Shown here piece after piece: positions 19,415 through 30,800 of a DNA stretch of 64,000 nt (its first letter is position 1; every line of letters starts with the position of its first letter). The notes below the pieces were generated by a model. That model did not search any database. It saw nothing but the letters and a program-made list of their open reading frames with translations, and was not told where the DNA came from. Origin of the DNA: Arion vulgaris (Eukaryota; Mollusca; Gastropoda; Stylommatophora; Arionidae); contig CM036758.1 of NCBI GenBank assembly GCA_020796225.1, positions 70,902,366 through 70,966,365 on the forward strand, read 5' to 3'. Made by a program: the position numbers and the translations under genes.

Positions 19415-19650
19415 AAAGGTCTACTGGCGAAGGATTGACTTAACTGCATTTGGTTCCCCATGTGGCTTAGTCCCTCTCAGTAGACATGGTATGTCGCCTA
19501 CCGGTTTTGCACAAAAGCCCACATTCTGTAGCTTCAACAACATTGCCAAAAGATCTCAACCCTCATGAACCAAACGCTGCTGTCAAGATTCAAACTTACA
19601 ACACTCGAGCGCAGGGCAAACTGCTTAACCACTTTGACATAGATACTTTC
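19415..19650 (-). mobile_element. SINE-E copy 2
   Basis: The plus strand reads 'ggtctactggcgaaggattg', then 'acattctgtagcttcaacaa'. The antisense head 'atgtcaaagtggttaagcag' (A box) and 'tttgaatcttg' (B-box position) lie at the right end. Confidence 0.75.
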
Positions 19651-20364
19651 CTATAGAGGCTAGCCAGCAATGACAAGCTGGAAGTTGAAAACACTTACAG
19701 GTTTTTTCATAAAATATTCTATCAACTTCATAAAATATTTCATCAATATGTATGTACATTCAGAAAAATAATAAGATGTGTGCAGCTGTAAACAAATAAG
19801 GGCTACACGTTTCTATTATAATAATAATTTACATTTCAATACATCTATCTGTTTTATCTTTCAGCGCCAGGTTAAGAAAAGACACCTGGGGTGTGCCGTT
19901 GTGTACGCTTTGTACAAGATAGTATTTAGAGCCTCAGTTATTCAGTTGATACATAGTTTACAAAGGCACGCTCTTGGTCTGTTTCCCTTGTATCTGAACG
20001 TTAAGGCTCTTTGTGGATTACTTTCTTGTTGTAATATTGATGTATGTCCGAATCATTGAATATGTTGTTCAGATCTGTTCAAATCAAGCCCACATATATT
20101 TGTGTCACACATACTTGTGTTTGTATATATTTTAGATTAGATTGTCTGAATTATAATATGAGAATTATTTAAAATGCATCAACATATGGTTAATTTACAG
20201 CAAGTTACAATAATATTAAATCACATTTGAGACAGGTATAATATAATATCACATTTAAAGACAGTCTTTGAGGCAGCTGAAAAATGTGACCATATTAACG
20301 ATTTATGGAACTATGACCAAGGAATAACAAGGTTACTTCTCAATGAAAAGTGAGTTCTTCAGGG
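19651..20364. other. unannotated AT-rich DNA
   Basis: No confident gene. An acceptor-like 'ttttatctttcag' at about 19853-19865 opens a plus frame without recognisable similarity. Confidence 0.3.

Positions 20365-20435
<71 letters not shown>
20365..20435. repeat. (TA)n microsatellite
   Basis: About 35 uninterrupted TA units. Confidence 0.97.
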
Positions 20436-20437
<2 letters not shown>

Positions 20438-20477
20438 TAATTTCTACTATTTTTTTGGTTCAAAAATCGTTTGACAC

Positions 20478-20606
20478 TATGAATTCAGACACAGTCAGGG
20501 CGCCTAATACTTATGGCTCATCTGAGTGACTTTTACATGAAGACTTGCTTTGCTTATCACCAGTGTTCCTCGCCATTCATGTAAGCCGTACTCGACTTTA
20601 GAGGTT
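20478..20606 (-). mobile_element. Rep-F copy 1, split by SINE-A
   Basis: Plus strand: 'actatgaattcagacacagt' to 'gactttagaggtt'. The homology ends at the SINE-A TSD and its last bases recur at 20861-20872. Confidence 0.7.
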
Positions 20607-20860
20607 CTTCTTTTTCTTTGCGTTCATTCTTTACAACCAATTTTAATCAATCTTTGTGATATGTTTGATCTTTGCCAAGAACGTGTATACGTTGCACATT
20701 GGTTTGGTAGGCCCCTAAAAACATAGACTTCTACACGTTTAGGACATGTGCACCCGATTTCAGCCAAACCTCCTTAGTCACCTCTTACGACATACGTGGC
20801 AGGTAACAGTGGTTCTATTATTTACACCCCAAATTTGGGCGCCGGTAACCACTCGGGCGA
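20607..20860 (-). mobile_element. SINE-A copy 2
   Basis: A full-length copy on minus: head 'cgcccgagtggttaccggcg', core decayed by two changes, tail 'aaagaaaaagaag'. TSD acttyagaggtt at 20595-20606 and 20861-20872 (11 of 12). Confidence 0.88.
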
Positions 20861-20872
20861 ACTTCAGAGGTT

Positions 20873-21105
20873 AATTGGAAGTGAATCATGGACAATATTA
20901 AACATAAAACATGACTGGAATGGATGGAAATGTGATTTTACGGAAGAATAATTTTTAAATATCACGGACAGCTCAAAAAAGAAACATAAAAGGATACCAA
21001 TGCTCAAATGAAGCTTATCACACAGATACACAAAATGGTAGACATTGTTTTTAAGCATGTTAGAAGTGGTTGGTTATAATACAATCTGACAACAAACAGG
21101 AAAAT
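20873..21105. other. spacer before LINE-P1
   Basis: No recognised motif. The minus frame at 20864-21058 is not supported. Confidence 0.3.
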
Positions 21106-22000
21106 CATAACAACAATTAGTGGAATCACAACTGGAGAATTACACAATGACCTGCAGAAGAGAACAGCCACTATGTGCATGATCCAAGAAAACTACCTTA
21201 AACAATCATGGATCCACGTCTACACAGATGGATCTGCAACAGATGCAATTAAGAACGGAGGGGCTGGTATCTATATTACATATCCCAACAATCACACCGA
21301 AACAAAGTACATGCCAACTGGTAAATTTTGTTCAAACTACACCGCAGAGGCTCAAGCACTACTACAGGCCGCAATCATGATCAATAATTCCAACTCTGAC
21401 TGTCAACAAGTGGTATTTTTCACAGACGCGCTATCTGTTTTGCAAGCCCTACAGAGTAATCATCCATCCCTGAGAAAAGAGCTCAGCAAGATCTCTACCA
21501 ACAAAGAGTTACACTTCAGTGGGTACCATCACACTGCGGAGTGCCAGGTAACGAGAAGGCAGACAAACTTGCTAAAAGGGAGCAGAATGTGAACAAATAG
21601 ATAATGAAATCACATACTTTGAAAAAAAGAGCTATCATGGACATTAGAAAAGAACCTACACCATCCAACGATGACTACCACACACTTGACCGACAAGGAC
21701 AGACTATCATCTTCCGACTCAGGATAGGTCATAACAGACTGAACAAACACCTCCACAGGCTGCGATTGTCCCCAACCCCTCTGTGCCCCTGTGGCTCCGC
21801 TGAACAAACCACAGAACATGTCCTGCAAGACTGCCCCCTGTATGTCCTCCCAAGAAAGGAATGCTGGCCCTACAACACAACACTACATTCAAAACTACAT
21901 GGCACTAGAGATGAGCTCCAGACAACAGTCGATTTCATCATAAGAACGCGTCTAACGGTATAATCATCAAAAAGCGATCGCAAAGAAGAAGAAGACAACA
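21106..22000 (+). mobile_element. LINE-P1: RNase H and C-terminal domain of a Jockey/Nimb-like LINE
   Basis: This is the best preserved LINE-P copy. RNase H starts with 'WIHVYTDGSATDA' (Asp), then 'NYTAEAQALLQA' (Glu) and 'VVFFTDALSVLQAL' (Asp). A frameshift near 21515 puts 'HCGVPGNEKADKLAKRE' in the next frame. The second ORF (21604-21963) holds 'TIIFRLRIGHNRLNKHLHRL', 'PLCPCGSAEQTTEHVLQDCP' (Cys-His-type motif) and ends 'DFIIRTRLTV'. The 3' end is 'gcgatcgcaaagaagaagaa'. The RT is absent, so it is 5'-truncated. The tail is the same type as in SINE-A, which points to this family as the likely SINE-A driver. Confidence 0.88.
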
Positions 22001-22009
22001 AACAGGGAA

Positions 22010-22135
22010 CAGAGGATCACCAAAAGAAAAGATAACGGAAAGCCTGACCCCCTTAACCGAAAAAGCACATAATAAGAAGTTGTGGAGGTCCATGATCACC
22101 TATGCCAGCCATCATGACACATAAGAGAGAATGTG
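22010..22135 (+). mobile_element. LINE-R type C-terminal end
   Basis: Frame reads 'KKLWRSMITYASHHDT', the last residues of RTE-like ORFs. It directly follows the LINE-P1 tail, so P1 probably inserted upstream of it or the two were joined. Confidence 0.6.
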
Positions 22136-22139
22136 TGAG

Positions 22140-22560
22140 TACTTTTGACATTAAAATCTATTATACCAAACCTAATAAAATGCTGTATATAATAATGTAA
22201 TTAACAAATTAACTATCAAGTGCCGCAGACTGTGCCTATTTGTCTGTCATGGTTGACCATATGCCGCAGACTGCATCATCATTTCTTGCATTGTCAAATT
22301 AGCTCAAAATTTACTGAAGCACATTCTTGATCGTTGACAGTTCTTCATTTATTCTCTCACACTGTTAGTTTGTGACAAAAGTACATTCATTTATTTACAA
22401 AATGACTATCAAATTACGTTAAAATAAAAAACTGCAATTTTTTTTAAACAAAAACCTGCAGCAGTAAAAAATTAAAATTTGTCATTAATTATTATTTTCC
22501 AGAAAATTGTTTTTAAAAAAAAAACTTTTAGTGGAAAAGGGCAAAAGCCATGTTTTTACA
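22140..22560. other. unannotated AT-rich DNA
   Basis: No gene seen. The word 'gccgcagactg' occurs twice (about 22222 and 22263). Confidence 0.35.
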
Positions 22561-22562
22561 AG

Positions 22563-22796
22563 TCATTTGTGTTTAGAATAAAAAGTGCCCTTTAGTGTGG
22601 CTTCTGGTAAAAATGCGTCCAACCCAAAGCCACGTAGCATGGCGTTTGGTCCACAAGGAGTTAAAATGCAGAAGTCAATGTGTTTGGAAGCATTTTCAAT
22701 ACCTGTTCCTGGAAGTGTTTTTTCCCAAAGAAAAGGATAGTCAGTGTGAAATAATATCACATTTTCTTCCCAATTTATGTAATTCCCATATTTCAT
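22563..22796 (-). CDS. unassigned minus-strand ORF
   Basis: The frame reads 'ENVILFHTDYPFLWEKTLPG' and 'FGLDAFLPEATLKGTFYS' and looks protein-like in composition. I know no family that fits. The only in-frame ATG is at 22796, with a stop shortly upstream, so a full gene would need an upstream exon. It could be a transposon remnant or chance. Confidence 0.2.
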   Translation of the reverse strand: MKYGNYINWEENVILFHTDYPFLWEKTLPGTGIENASKHIDFCILTPCGPNAMLRGFGLDAFLPEATLKGTFYSKHK

Positions 22797-22802
22797 TGCC
22801 AC

Positions 22803-22918
22803 ATTCTAATTTAGACTGTATTACATGGGAGTGTCATACTAAAATAGTTCTTACCCACAGTCTAATTTAGACTGTATTAAATGGTGCGTATACTAAAACA
22901 GTTCTTTACCACAATATC
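22803..22918. repeat. two-unit tandem duplication (about 57 bp)
   Basis: 'tctaatttagactgtatta' and 'atactaaaa(t/c)agttctt' occur twice in the same order. Confidence 0.75.
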
Positions 22919-23249
22919 TTTAGCTCGCTGTGCAAAATGGAATTTTCATACATTCAAAATAGTACAACAATGAAAATTTTCACATAAAAAGTGGTGCCTC
23001 AATAGATATAGTCAGTTGTGTCCCCATCTTCAGCATTGATGGGGTAATCTTTATGCAGGAGAGCTCTGTCCATTTCCGGTATGTTCTGATGCCGGAGTCT
23101 GTAGTAGTGGAACTGAAAAAGCAGCTGTAGTATATGTTAAGGAAAACATTTGTAAATACTTAGTAAAGATGTGATAGCTTGAATGATTAAAATATAGAAT
23201 TAAAACAAAGTAAAAGCAAAATACCATGTATACACCAACTATCATTTTA

Positions 23250-23530
23250 ACAAATACGAAAGAGAAAATTGAGGTATCTTGGACATATAAAAAAGACACG
23301 AGGGCTGGATAAGGCCATCATGGAAGGAGGCATACAGGCAAAGAGAAGAAGACCAAGACCACAGAGAAGATGGATTCAGGATGTAACTGATGGTTTGAAT
23401 ATGACGGCTGCAGAGGCAGGACATCTGGCATATGGGAGAGAAATTCCGAAGGACTGTTGGGGTGGCAAAGTTCTGCTCAGGACAAGCTATTTGAGGATGA
23501 TCATTTTAATATATACAACATAACAGACAC
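23250..23530 (+). mobile_element. LINE-R2: RTE-like C-terminal fragment
   Basis: Frames give 'LRYLGHIKKTRGLDKAIMEG', then 'QAKRRRPRPQRRWIQDVTDG' and 'LNMTAAEAGHLAYGREI'. Similar to 7.93 and 46.5 kb copies. Confidence 0.82.
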
Positions 23531-24000
23531 TGGTCATGTCAACAGCTGTGGCCCCCGACAACATAAGGCAGACTAGCTCTGATGGGAAAACCAAAATTCC
23601 TGTTTAAAGGGGGCTGGTTTTTATAACTGTTTGATAGAACACTTCAAGGTTTTCTGCAATTTTATCCAATTCTACGAGTTCATGGTTATTTATTGATGAA
23701 AATGTTAATAATACTGATATTCCTTAGCATTAAACTTAATTTGTAACATAATATAACCTTGATTTAGTATGTAGCGTTGTTTTTTAAAAATGAATTTCTC
23801 TTTATCAAACAACACTGGAATGCAAGGTCACATGGCGATTGTGGTATGATTTCCAAGAATTTTTACCTGAGCCCGCCGGCTGTATGTTATCGGATGTCGC
23901 ATCAACAACACACACAACACAACCAATTGTCATGGAATTGTTATATTTAACAGTGAACTACCATATAAACACAAACTGTCATTTTAACACATGCAACATA
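23531..24000. other. unannotated spacer
   Basis: Nothing recognised. Confidence 0.35.
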
Positions 24001-24004
24001 ACAG

Positions 24005-24112
24005 AAATCATATCTAAACATGCTATACAACAAAAGCTACCAGAGCAGTGCAAGACAAAAACAGAAAACCACGACAATGAGTAACAACCCGGTAACAATG
24101 TGATGACAAAAG
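24005..24112 (+). mobile_element. LINE-Q 3' end fragment
   Basis: 'cagtgcaagacaaaaacaga' and 'gacaatgagtaacaacccgg' match the end of the copy at 52.78-53.09 kb and, antisense, 36.0 kb. Only the last 100 bp is present. Confidence 0.7.
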
Positions 24113-24337
24113 AAGATACAACAAAACTTTGCAACTGATACATAAACAACAAAATGCACAACTGCCATATAGGCATTCTATCGAACAACACAATCAAATA
24201 CGTAAACATTGTATCAATAGTAAGAATATCCTAAATAACTTATTTAGAAGGATGAAGAATGCAATATGAAGGACAATTAAGACACAGAAAACTTTTGAAT
24301 AGAATGTTCAGATTTTTCTTTTTTTTAAAACTAAGGA

Positions 24338-24645
24338 TTGATGATTCTTAAAAGCAATTCAGCAGAAATTCTAATACACCAAAGAAAAAGAAATATATAT
24401 ACAAAAAAAACAACAAAACTAAAATACAGAAAAATAACTGAAACACATAGAATAAAAGATCAAATACAAATAGGAAAAAATGTACAAAAAGGAAACACAA
24501 ATACAGAGAATGGTAGACTAAAATACATAGAAGACAAAACTAAAATACAATAGTTTAAAAAAACTGAAACACAAAAGAATAAAATACAAAGAAGAAAAAC
24601 AAATACAAAGAATGAAAGACTAAAATACAAGGAAGAACACTCCTC
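24338..24645. repeat. degenerate A-rich tandem repeat
   Basis: Two long diverged blocks start 'aaaactaaaataca' and contain 'cacaaatacagagaatg' or 'acaaatacaaagaatg'. It lies just 3' of the SLC66A1-like stop codon and reads as a T-rich tract in that gene's sense. Confidence 0.65.
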
Positions 24646-24685
24646 ATTTCTAGTGTCAGGTGAATAAACAACATCCTATCTGTAA

Positions 24686-24877
24686 CTAGCAAGTTGTAAA
24701 GGATACAATACAGTCTAAGCCAACAACGCCTAAACTTCCAACAAGCCATGGTGTTTTCTCCAACAGAAACTCGGTACTGACATCACGCACTAAAATTTGA
24801 GCCCCATAAGTCAAGTTTCCAAAAACTGCCAACAAGAATGTCAGGACTGCCAATCCTTGTGTGGACTGTACTTGTCT
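24686..24877 (-). CDS. SLC66A1: SLC66A1-like coding exon 6 (last seen)
   Basis: 192 bp including TAG. Acceptor CCTTCTACAG|AGACAAG. Encodes 'STQGLAVLTFLLAVFGNLTY' and 'PWLVGSLGVVGLDC'. The stop comes early in the last helix. A weak donor (ATT|GTATCC) just before it could lead to a further exon I did not find. Confidence 0.88.
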   Translation of the reverse strand, partial: RQVQSTQGLAVLTFLLAVFGNLTYGAQILVRDVSTEFLLEKTPWLVGSLGVVGLDCIVSFTTC

Positions 24878-27800
24878 CTGTAGAAGGAAAGTATAAACTT
24901 ATCAAATAATGTAAAACTAATCTGCAATTATTCTTAATGTGTTCAGAGTGTTAATAACAATAATTCCTCTTGTACCTTTATACGTTACATAGGGTCTGCA
25001 AGTAATTTCTCCATTCCGCTATATTCTGGGCAACTCGCTCAATCTCTTCCATGGAATTGAGACCGATATTTCTTGCCTCTGTCAGCAAAGTGCGTTTATA
25101 TTTTTGAGAAAAGTAATGTACAAGTCAGGTTGCTGACTTCTGCAAAGCGGTTGTTCATCAGCAACTATCATTGACGCATCGCACATCACATGGCTGGTTG
25201 GTTTACCGGTATGGCATCCTTTCTTGTAAGTTTCTGCAGCTCTTTACATTTCTTGTGGAGAGGTAGCTGGCCTCACGCACAAGTCCTCCTCCTTTTTCAT
25301 CTGGTTTTGGAACAGCCGCCGGTGGAGTTGTTCAGAGACTTGTTATTGCGTTCGCCGCCTCAAATTCAGGTGTAGTCAGGACGCTTCGTATGGCGTTTCT
25401 GACTGATTTTTGCTTGAAGGCATGCTTTTTTTATTATCAGTGTCCCTAACCATACAGGAGTACCTTCTCTGACTTCAGAGGTTGTTGTTCAGTGTTGCTC
25501 ATGTTATATCCTACTCACAGACAGGATAGGTACACATTTCTACAAAACCACTGATTCATATTTTCTGTGGCAGCTATACAACTCATTGACCAGGTTGGAA
25601 CAGTTAGGTTATAACTGCCAGTCTTCAAGTATAAGATTAACGCTGTCTGGATTCCGGTGGCCTTGGTAACAGACATAGTGTGGCAAAAACAGATAGGGAT
25701 TGAAGGGAATGTCACTCACACAATGTGGTGGTAGTGTATATGTTGCTACAAATAATAGTAGAATTGCAACAGATCAGACGGTCAATATATCCAAGTGTTA
25801 ACATCTACATGCATACCTTGGCAGACATATAAAAAATCCTGTTGAAATAGCAGAGTGCCACTACGGATTGCCTGGTTGATATAACCAGTATTCTCCTGTA
25901 TGTTACATGTTCGGCTTGCTACCCCATCCAGTAAAAAAAAAACACACGTTAGCTACAAGTTCCAACTAACCGCGAACATCAGTTAGCCTATACCCCAACT
26001 GGGGTCTAAATGACAAGAGAGAGTCTGGATTCTAGTTTTACTGATACATTTATCTGTGTGTAATATTTAAAGCATGTGTCATCTAAAATACTGGCGAGTT
26101 TGAGAAAAATCCTTCATTGTCTCATCCTAGTTAAGGTTAGCATTCAACTATCTCCACACAATCTTAACCCTTTGAACCCTGGCCAACTATACCTTAAAAC
26201 CCTCTCCCTGGGCTCCTGAGCAAATACAGCACATATCAGAATTGTTTGAAAAACAAGATATATTGGCAGAATTAAATGTCCTATAATTTTTTATCGACTT
26301 AACCCATCATCTCCAGTAATCCTGCGTACTATGTCAGTCTTTCCAACATGTAGATCCTTCCTTTAGACAGGAAATTTTGACAGAATTTGCACCAAAATTG
26401 TGTCTTCACTTTTTTGACTGGTCTGTCTTTGTAATCCATGTTTGAAAAGTCACTGACATGTTTGTTATATTTGAACAACAGTCGATTCAAATAATTCTTC
26501 TTCTAAATGATTATCCGACTCACTTTCGATTTCGTTATCAGAATAATCATATTCTAAGTCTAATTCTTCTTCAGAATCATTTAAAAGAAGTTCAACAGCT
26601 TGCTCTGTGGTTATCCTTTCCGAGTGACCATTTCCGAAATTTTCAGCGTGTCGTTTTATCTTTTAAAAATTAATAAACAATTATCAAATCATTATGTTTC
26701 AAAACACGATGCAAACCGCCATTTAGGTAAACCTTTAAGGGAAGCATTTCCTGTGTTTGACGTCACACTAGTACACAAGTTATCGCTGAACACCGACAAA
26801 TAACGAGGAGGGGTTCTCATCCCGATATGTAGGCACCCCGGGTATACGTGAACTAATGATAATACCGTAATATCGGGAGGCGGGTTCAAGGTTAACCTCG
26901 TTCACTGATGTTCAGGTCATTGCCATTCAGTTGTATGTGTCAATTCCTGAGATCATGTCTATTCAGTTTTTATTCATTTTTGTAAAACAAGAACGACTGT
27001 CTCAATCTAAATCAAAATGTCAATATAAACTATTTTCAACAACAGATTGTAAACAAAAAAAAAGACATGAACAAAAGTTAGTTGTACACTTACATTTTTA
27101 TAAATCTGAGCCAACCTGGAGCCGAGGTAAAATATAGATGACAGTATCCCAATAACATAACCAACAATGCTAGCTCTGTCCTGTGAAAAAATGTATGATC
27201 TTGTTAATATTTAGATACATCAACTTGAAGTTATTTATTATCTCTCTCTCTTATTTCTTGTAGAAGATACAAGGAATAATGGGCAGAAGGTGGTGATGAA
27301 TAGGGCACACACTGAGGAGACCCCCTTGACAGCATCACGAGACATGTCCTATGATGGAACCCCCAGGGTAATAGAGGTATGGGAAGACTCAGGAACACCT
27401 GGAGGCGGGAGTTGGAGACGGAAGGCAAGAACATGGGGAGAGATTTGGAAAAGGATAGCCTTGGATAGGACTTTGAAGACCTTGGTATGGACCATTGCCT
27501 CCCTATGGGCGAAGAAGAACTTAAAGTTATTACATTATCATGTTAGCAAGAAGAAAACAGACCCCAAGCAAAAAAAATCAACATACAAGAAATAGTTAAT
27601 AGTGTTTATAAGCAAACAAGAAACAACAATATTCACATTTAAACTGTGCCCAGTATGGTATAATAACATTGTAGAAGATTTTTATAATAATTCTGTATAA
27701 GTAACTTTTAACTGTTCATGTCAATAAGACTTGCATTTCAATGGAACAAGATAAAACATATTTGATTGATTGATAGGAGACCATCATCATTGCACTTCGG

Positions 27801-30800
27801 TGAGTAACCATATGTGCTCTGATATCTTTCTTACAGAGGAAGATCTCAGCGGCAGTGCACAAATTCCGTAGCACCAGCGAGGGCCCCTGATGTAATTTTG
27901 AAGACGGTGAAAATATTTAGCAGGAATTTTATTTTAAATCTTTCTAATGAATATTGTCTGGGCAGTAGCCTTCCAGAGATTGAGCAAGTTGCCCAGGACG
28001 GAGCGGTATGGAGAAATTACTTGCAGACCATATGTAGACTATAACCCTACGAGAGGAATATATATATGTCTAAGTTCGGAGAATAACATATCACAGCAAG
28101 GAAACTTTATAATAAAAATAATGCAAAAAACTTACATGCCAAAATAGAGATCTTGTATCTCCAAAAACATTGTTTTCAAAATCACGATTTGTTTGTAGAT
28201 GATAGCTATCCCTCTGTTCTGGTTCAAACAGAAAAGATTCATTTTTTAATGACAGTAATGATCTTGAGATGTGCCCTTCAAATGTACTTGGAGTCTCGGT
28301 CAGACGAATAGTATTCAATGATGAAGGTGAAAATATGTAGTTTGAGATGCCATGGGAGAAGGCAGCAAGGCCCATCAAGCACAAGATAAGTCGAGGAGTA
28401 GGGTCTGCTGCAGCTGTCATAGCAGAAGACAAAACAGACTGTCAATGAAATCAAGTGCAGAGACACATATACATTAATCATTCATTATTTTGGTTACCAC
28501 CAAGACACTTTATTTAAACACACAGTAGATGCTGGTCTATTATACCTGTATGAATTATACAAATGGTAGTCATTAAAAAATTGTTGGCAAGTCAAATTTG
28601 GTTTCTGTTCACCCGCTATGAATTCAGGTGCAGTCATAGCATCTCTGACTTATTTTTGCATGCAGGCTTGCTTTCCTCATCGCCAGTGTCCCACACCATT
28701 CAAGCAAGCCTTACTTCAGCTTCAGAGGTATTTGTAATTTAGATCCAAAAAGAAAGGTATAAACTGCCCTCAAACTCCAGAATTTCCATGGCATGTGGTC
28801 ATTAACGCAGTGTTCTTCCCTTCACCACCAGTGACCCCAAGGTGATTAAATCTTCTTGTTCGCTGATGTTCAATGTCTACACAATAAGTCTGGTTCTCTG
28901 GATGTATGTTGTTGTGTTTGTTAGTTCATCAAGGCTTCCAAATAGCTTTGTGTGGATGTCTGTCTCTGTTGGCCAGTGTTCTTTCCAGATTAATTCATCA
29001 GGTGACAATCTTGCAGGTTGTGTTCGGCTGTCTGTCCACATGCACATGTGGGTGATGGAACTAGTTTTAGTCTGTGTGGGTGATGGAACTAGTTTTAGTC
29101 TGTGTAGGTGTCTGTTCAGTTTATTGTGACCAGTTGGGTGATTCAATGAAACTGAAATGGTTGTAGGTTCAGTCTAAAGGTTAAATATTGACTTTATAGC
29201 ACCTGGTACGCCCACATGGCTCCGTCCCTCTTTGCAAAAATGGCATGTCATATGCCAAAAGTGTTACACAAGACACAAAATCTGTAGCTCCCGCAACAAT
29301 CCTAGGGATCCACAGAAGAATTGCACATGTGACTAGTCTGGATTATAATCTATAACCTTCAGAACACCAGGCAAACGTCTTAACCACTTGGCCATAGAGA
29401 TCCCAAAAGCTACACAATACAGTGTCATTGTTGTCAACATCATGTTTGTTATTACTATCTCACACATAACTAGTTACACACACTTAAAGTATAACAATGA
29501 CTAATAGATGCTTCAGTTTAAGTAAACAAATCTTTACGCAGATGAAATTATACTGATTCGTCACAAAGTTTTTTGCGCTCTGGACATAATTATTATTTTT
29601 TTTAGCTCCTCCCAAAAATTGCACTTGTAGTTTAACAAAACTAAAATATTGTTTCTAAATATGATTTAAAACACAACATTATATATCAAATTTTTTTAAA
29701 TGGATGCGATAAGCCGAGCATATCTTTAAAGTGATGACTTGTACGCAATAAGGTAATTTTAAAAAAATCATTTAATCACTGAATGTTGAGTTTTGTTTAG
29801 ATAGACATTAATAACTTAATGTTAAAATAAAAAAAAATTTAATAACAAAATATTTACTACCATTTTGTGAACACAGCATTCCTTATAAATTCTAAACACT
29901 TGCTTTAATTTCATCAATATTCTAATTGCTAATTATTAGATTCAACAGAAATGTTATATCATTTCATTACCTCTTAGTTCTTCTTCCCTCCTTTTTCTCC
30001 TGCGCAGGATAAATATCACGTACTGAGTCAACAACACAGTGTCGGTCAGTACAAAATAGCACGCAAGATAGATCTGAAATATGAAATACATTAATGATGA
30101 GTACAAGTAATAAACAAATTTATTATTCAAGATGCTAATCTCTCAACAGAAGTGTTTCAACATTGACTGATTGATTGGACAATCATCATTGCACTTCGGT
30201 GAGTAACCATGTGACTCCAATTCTTTCTTACACAGAAAGATCTCAGCGGCAGTGCATGATCTCTGTAGCACCGACTAGGGTTCCCGATGCAATTTTGAAG
30301 ATGGTGAAAATATTTTGCAGGAATTTTATTTTTAATCTTTCTAATGAATTTTGCCAAAGCAGCAGCTTTCCAGCCTGTCCTTTTCTATTTGAAACTATAT
30401 ACACAGACATGAGCTAAGAATAGCAGCAGTAATAAGGGAGAGAAAGAAAACTGTCTTAAAATTTGTTGTATTAAAACCATGTTTGTTTGCATTCGTTCTT
30501 ATCAACCAAATTTAACCAGTCTTTGTCGCCCGTGAGTTGCCAGGGCCCTTGTGAGAGCAAAGAATTGAAACACTGCAACCTACATGGTACGTAGTAAGAG
30601 GCAACCAATATATGGACCTAGGGAAGCTATCCTAGTAAATAAAAAGCGTCACAGAAATCTGATGTGCTGGCCTACTTGTAGGCGTATAACTGGCACAACA
30701 TACAATCGCTCTTAGGCTCAGATCGCATACAAACCACACAGAGTGGTTAACAAGTGGTCAATTTCCGAAGTCAGAGAAGGTCCTCCTGTATGGAGGGGAC

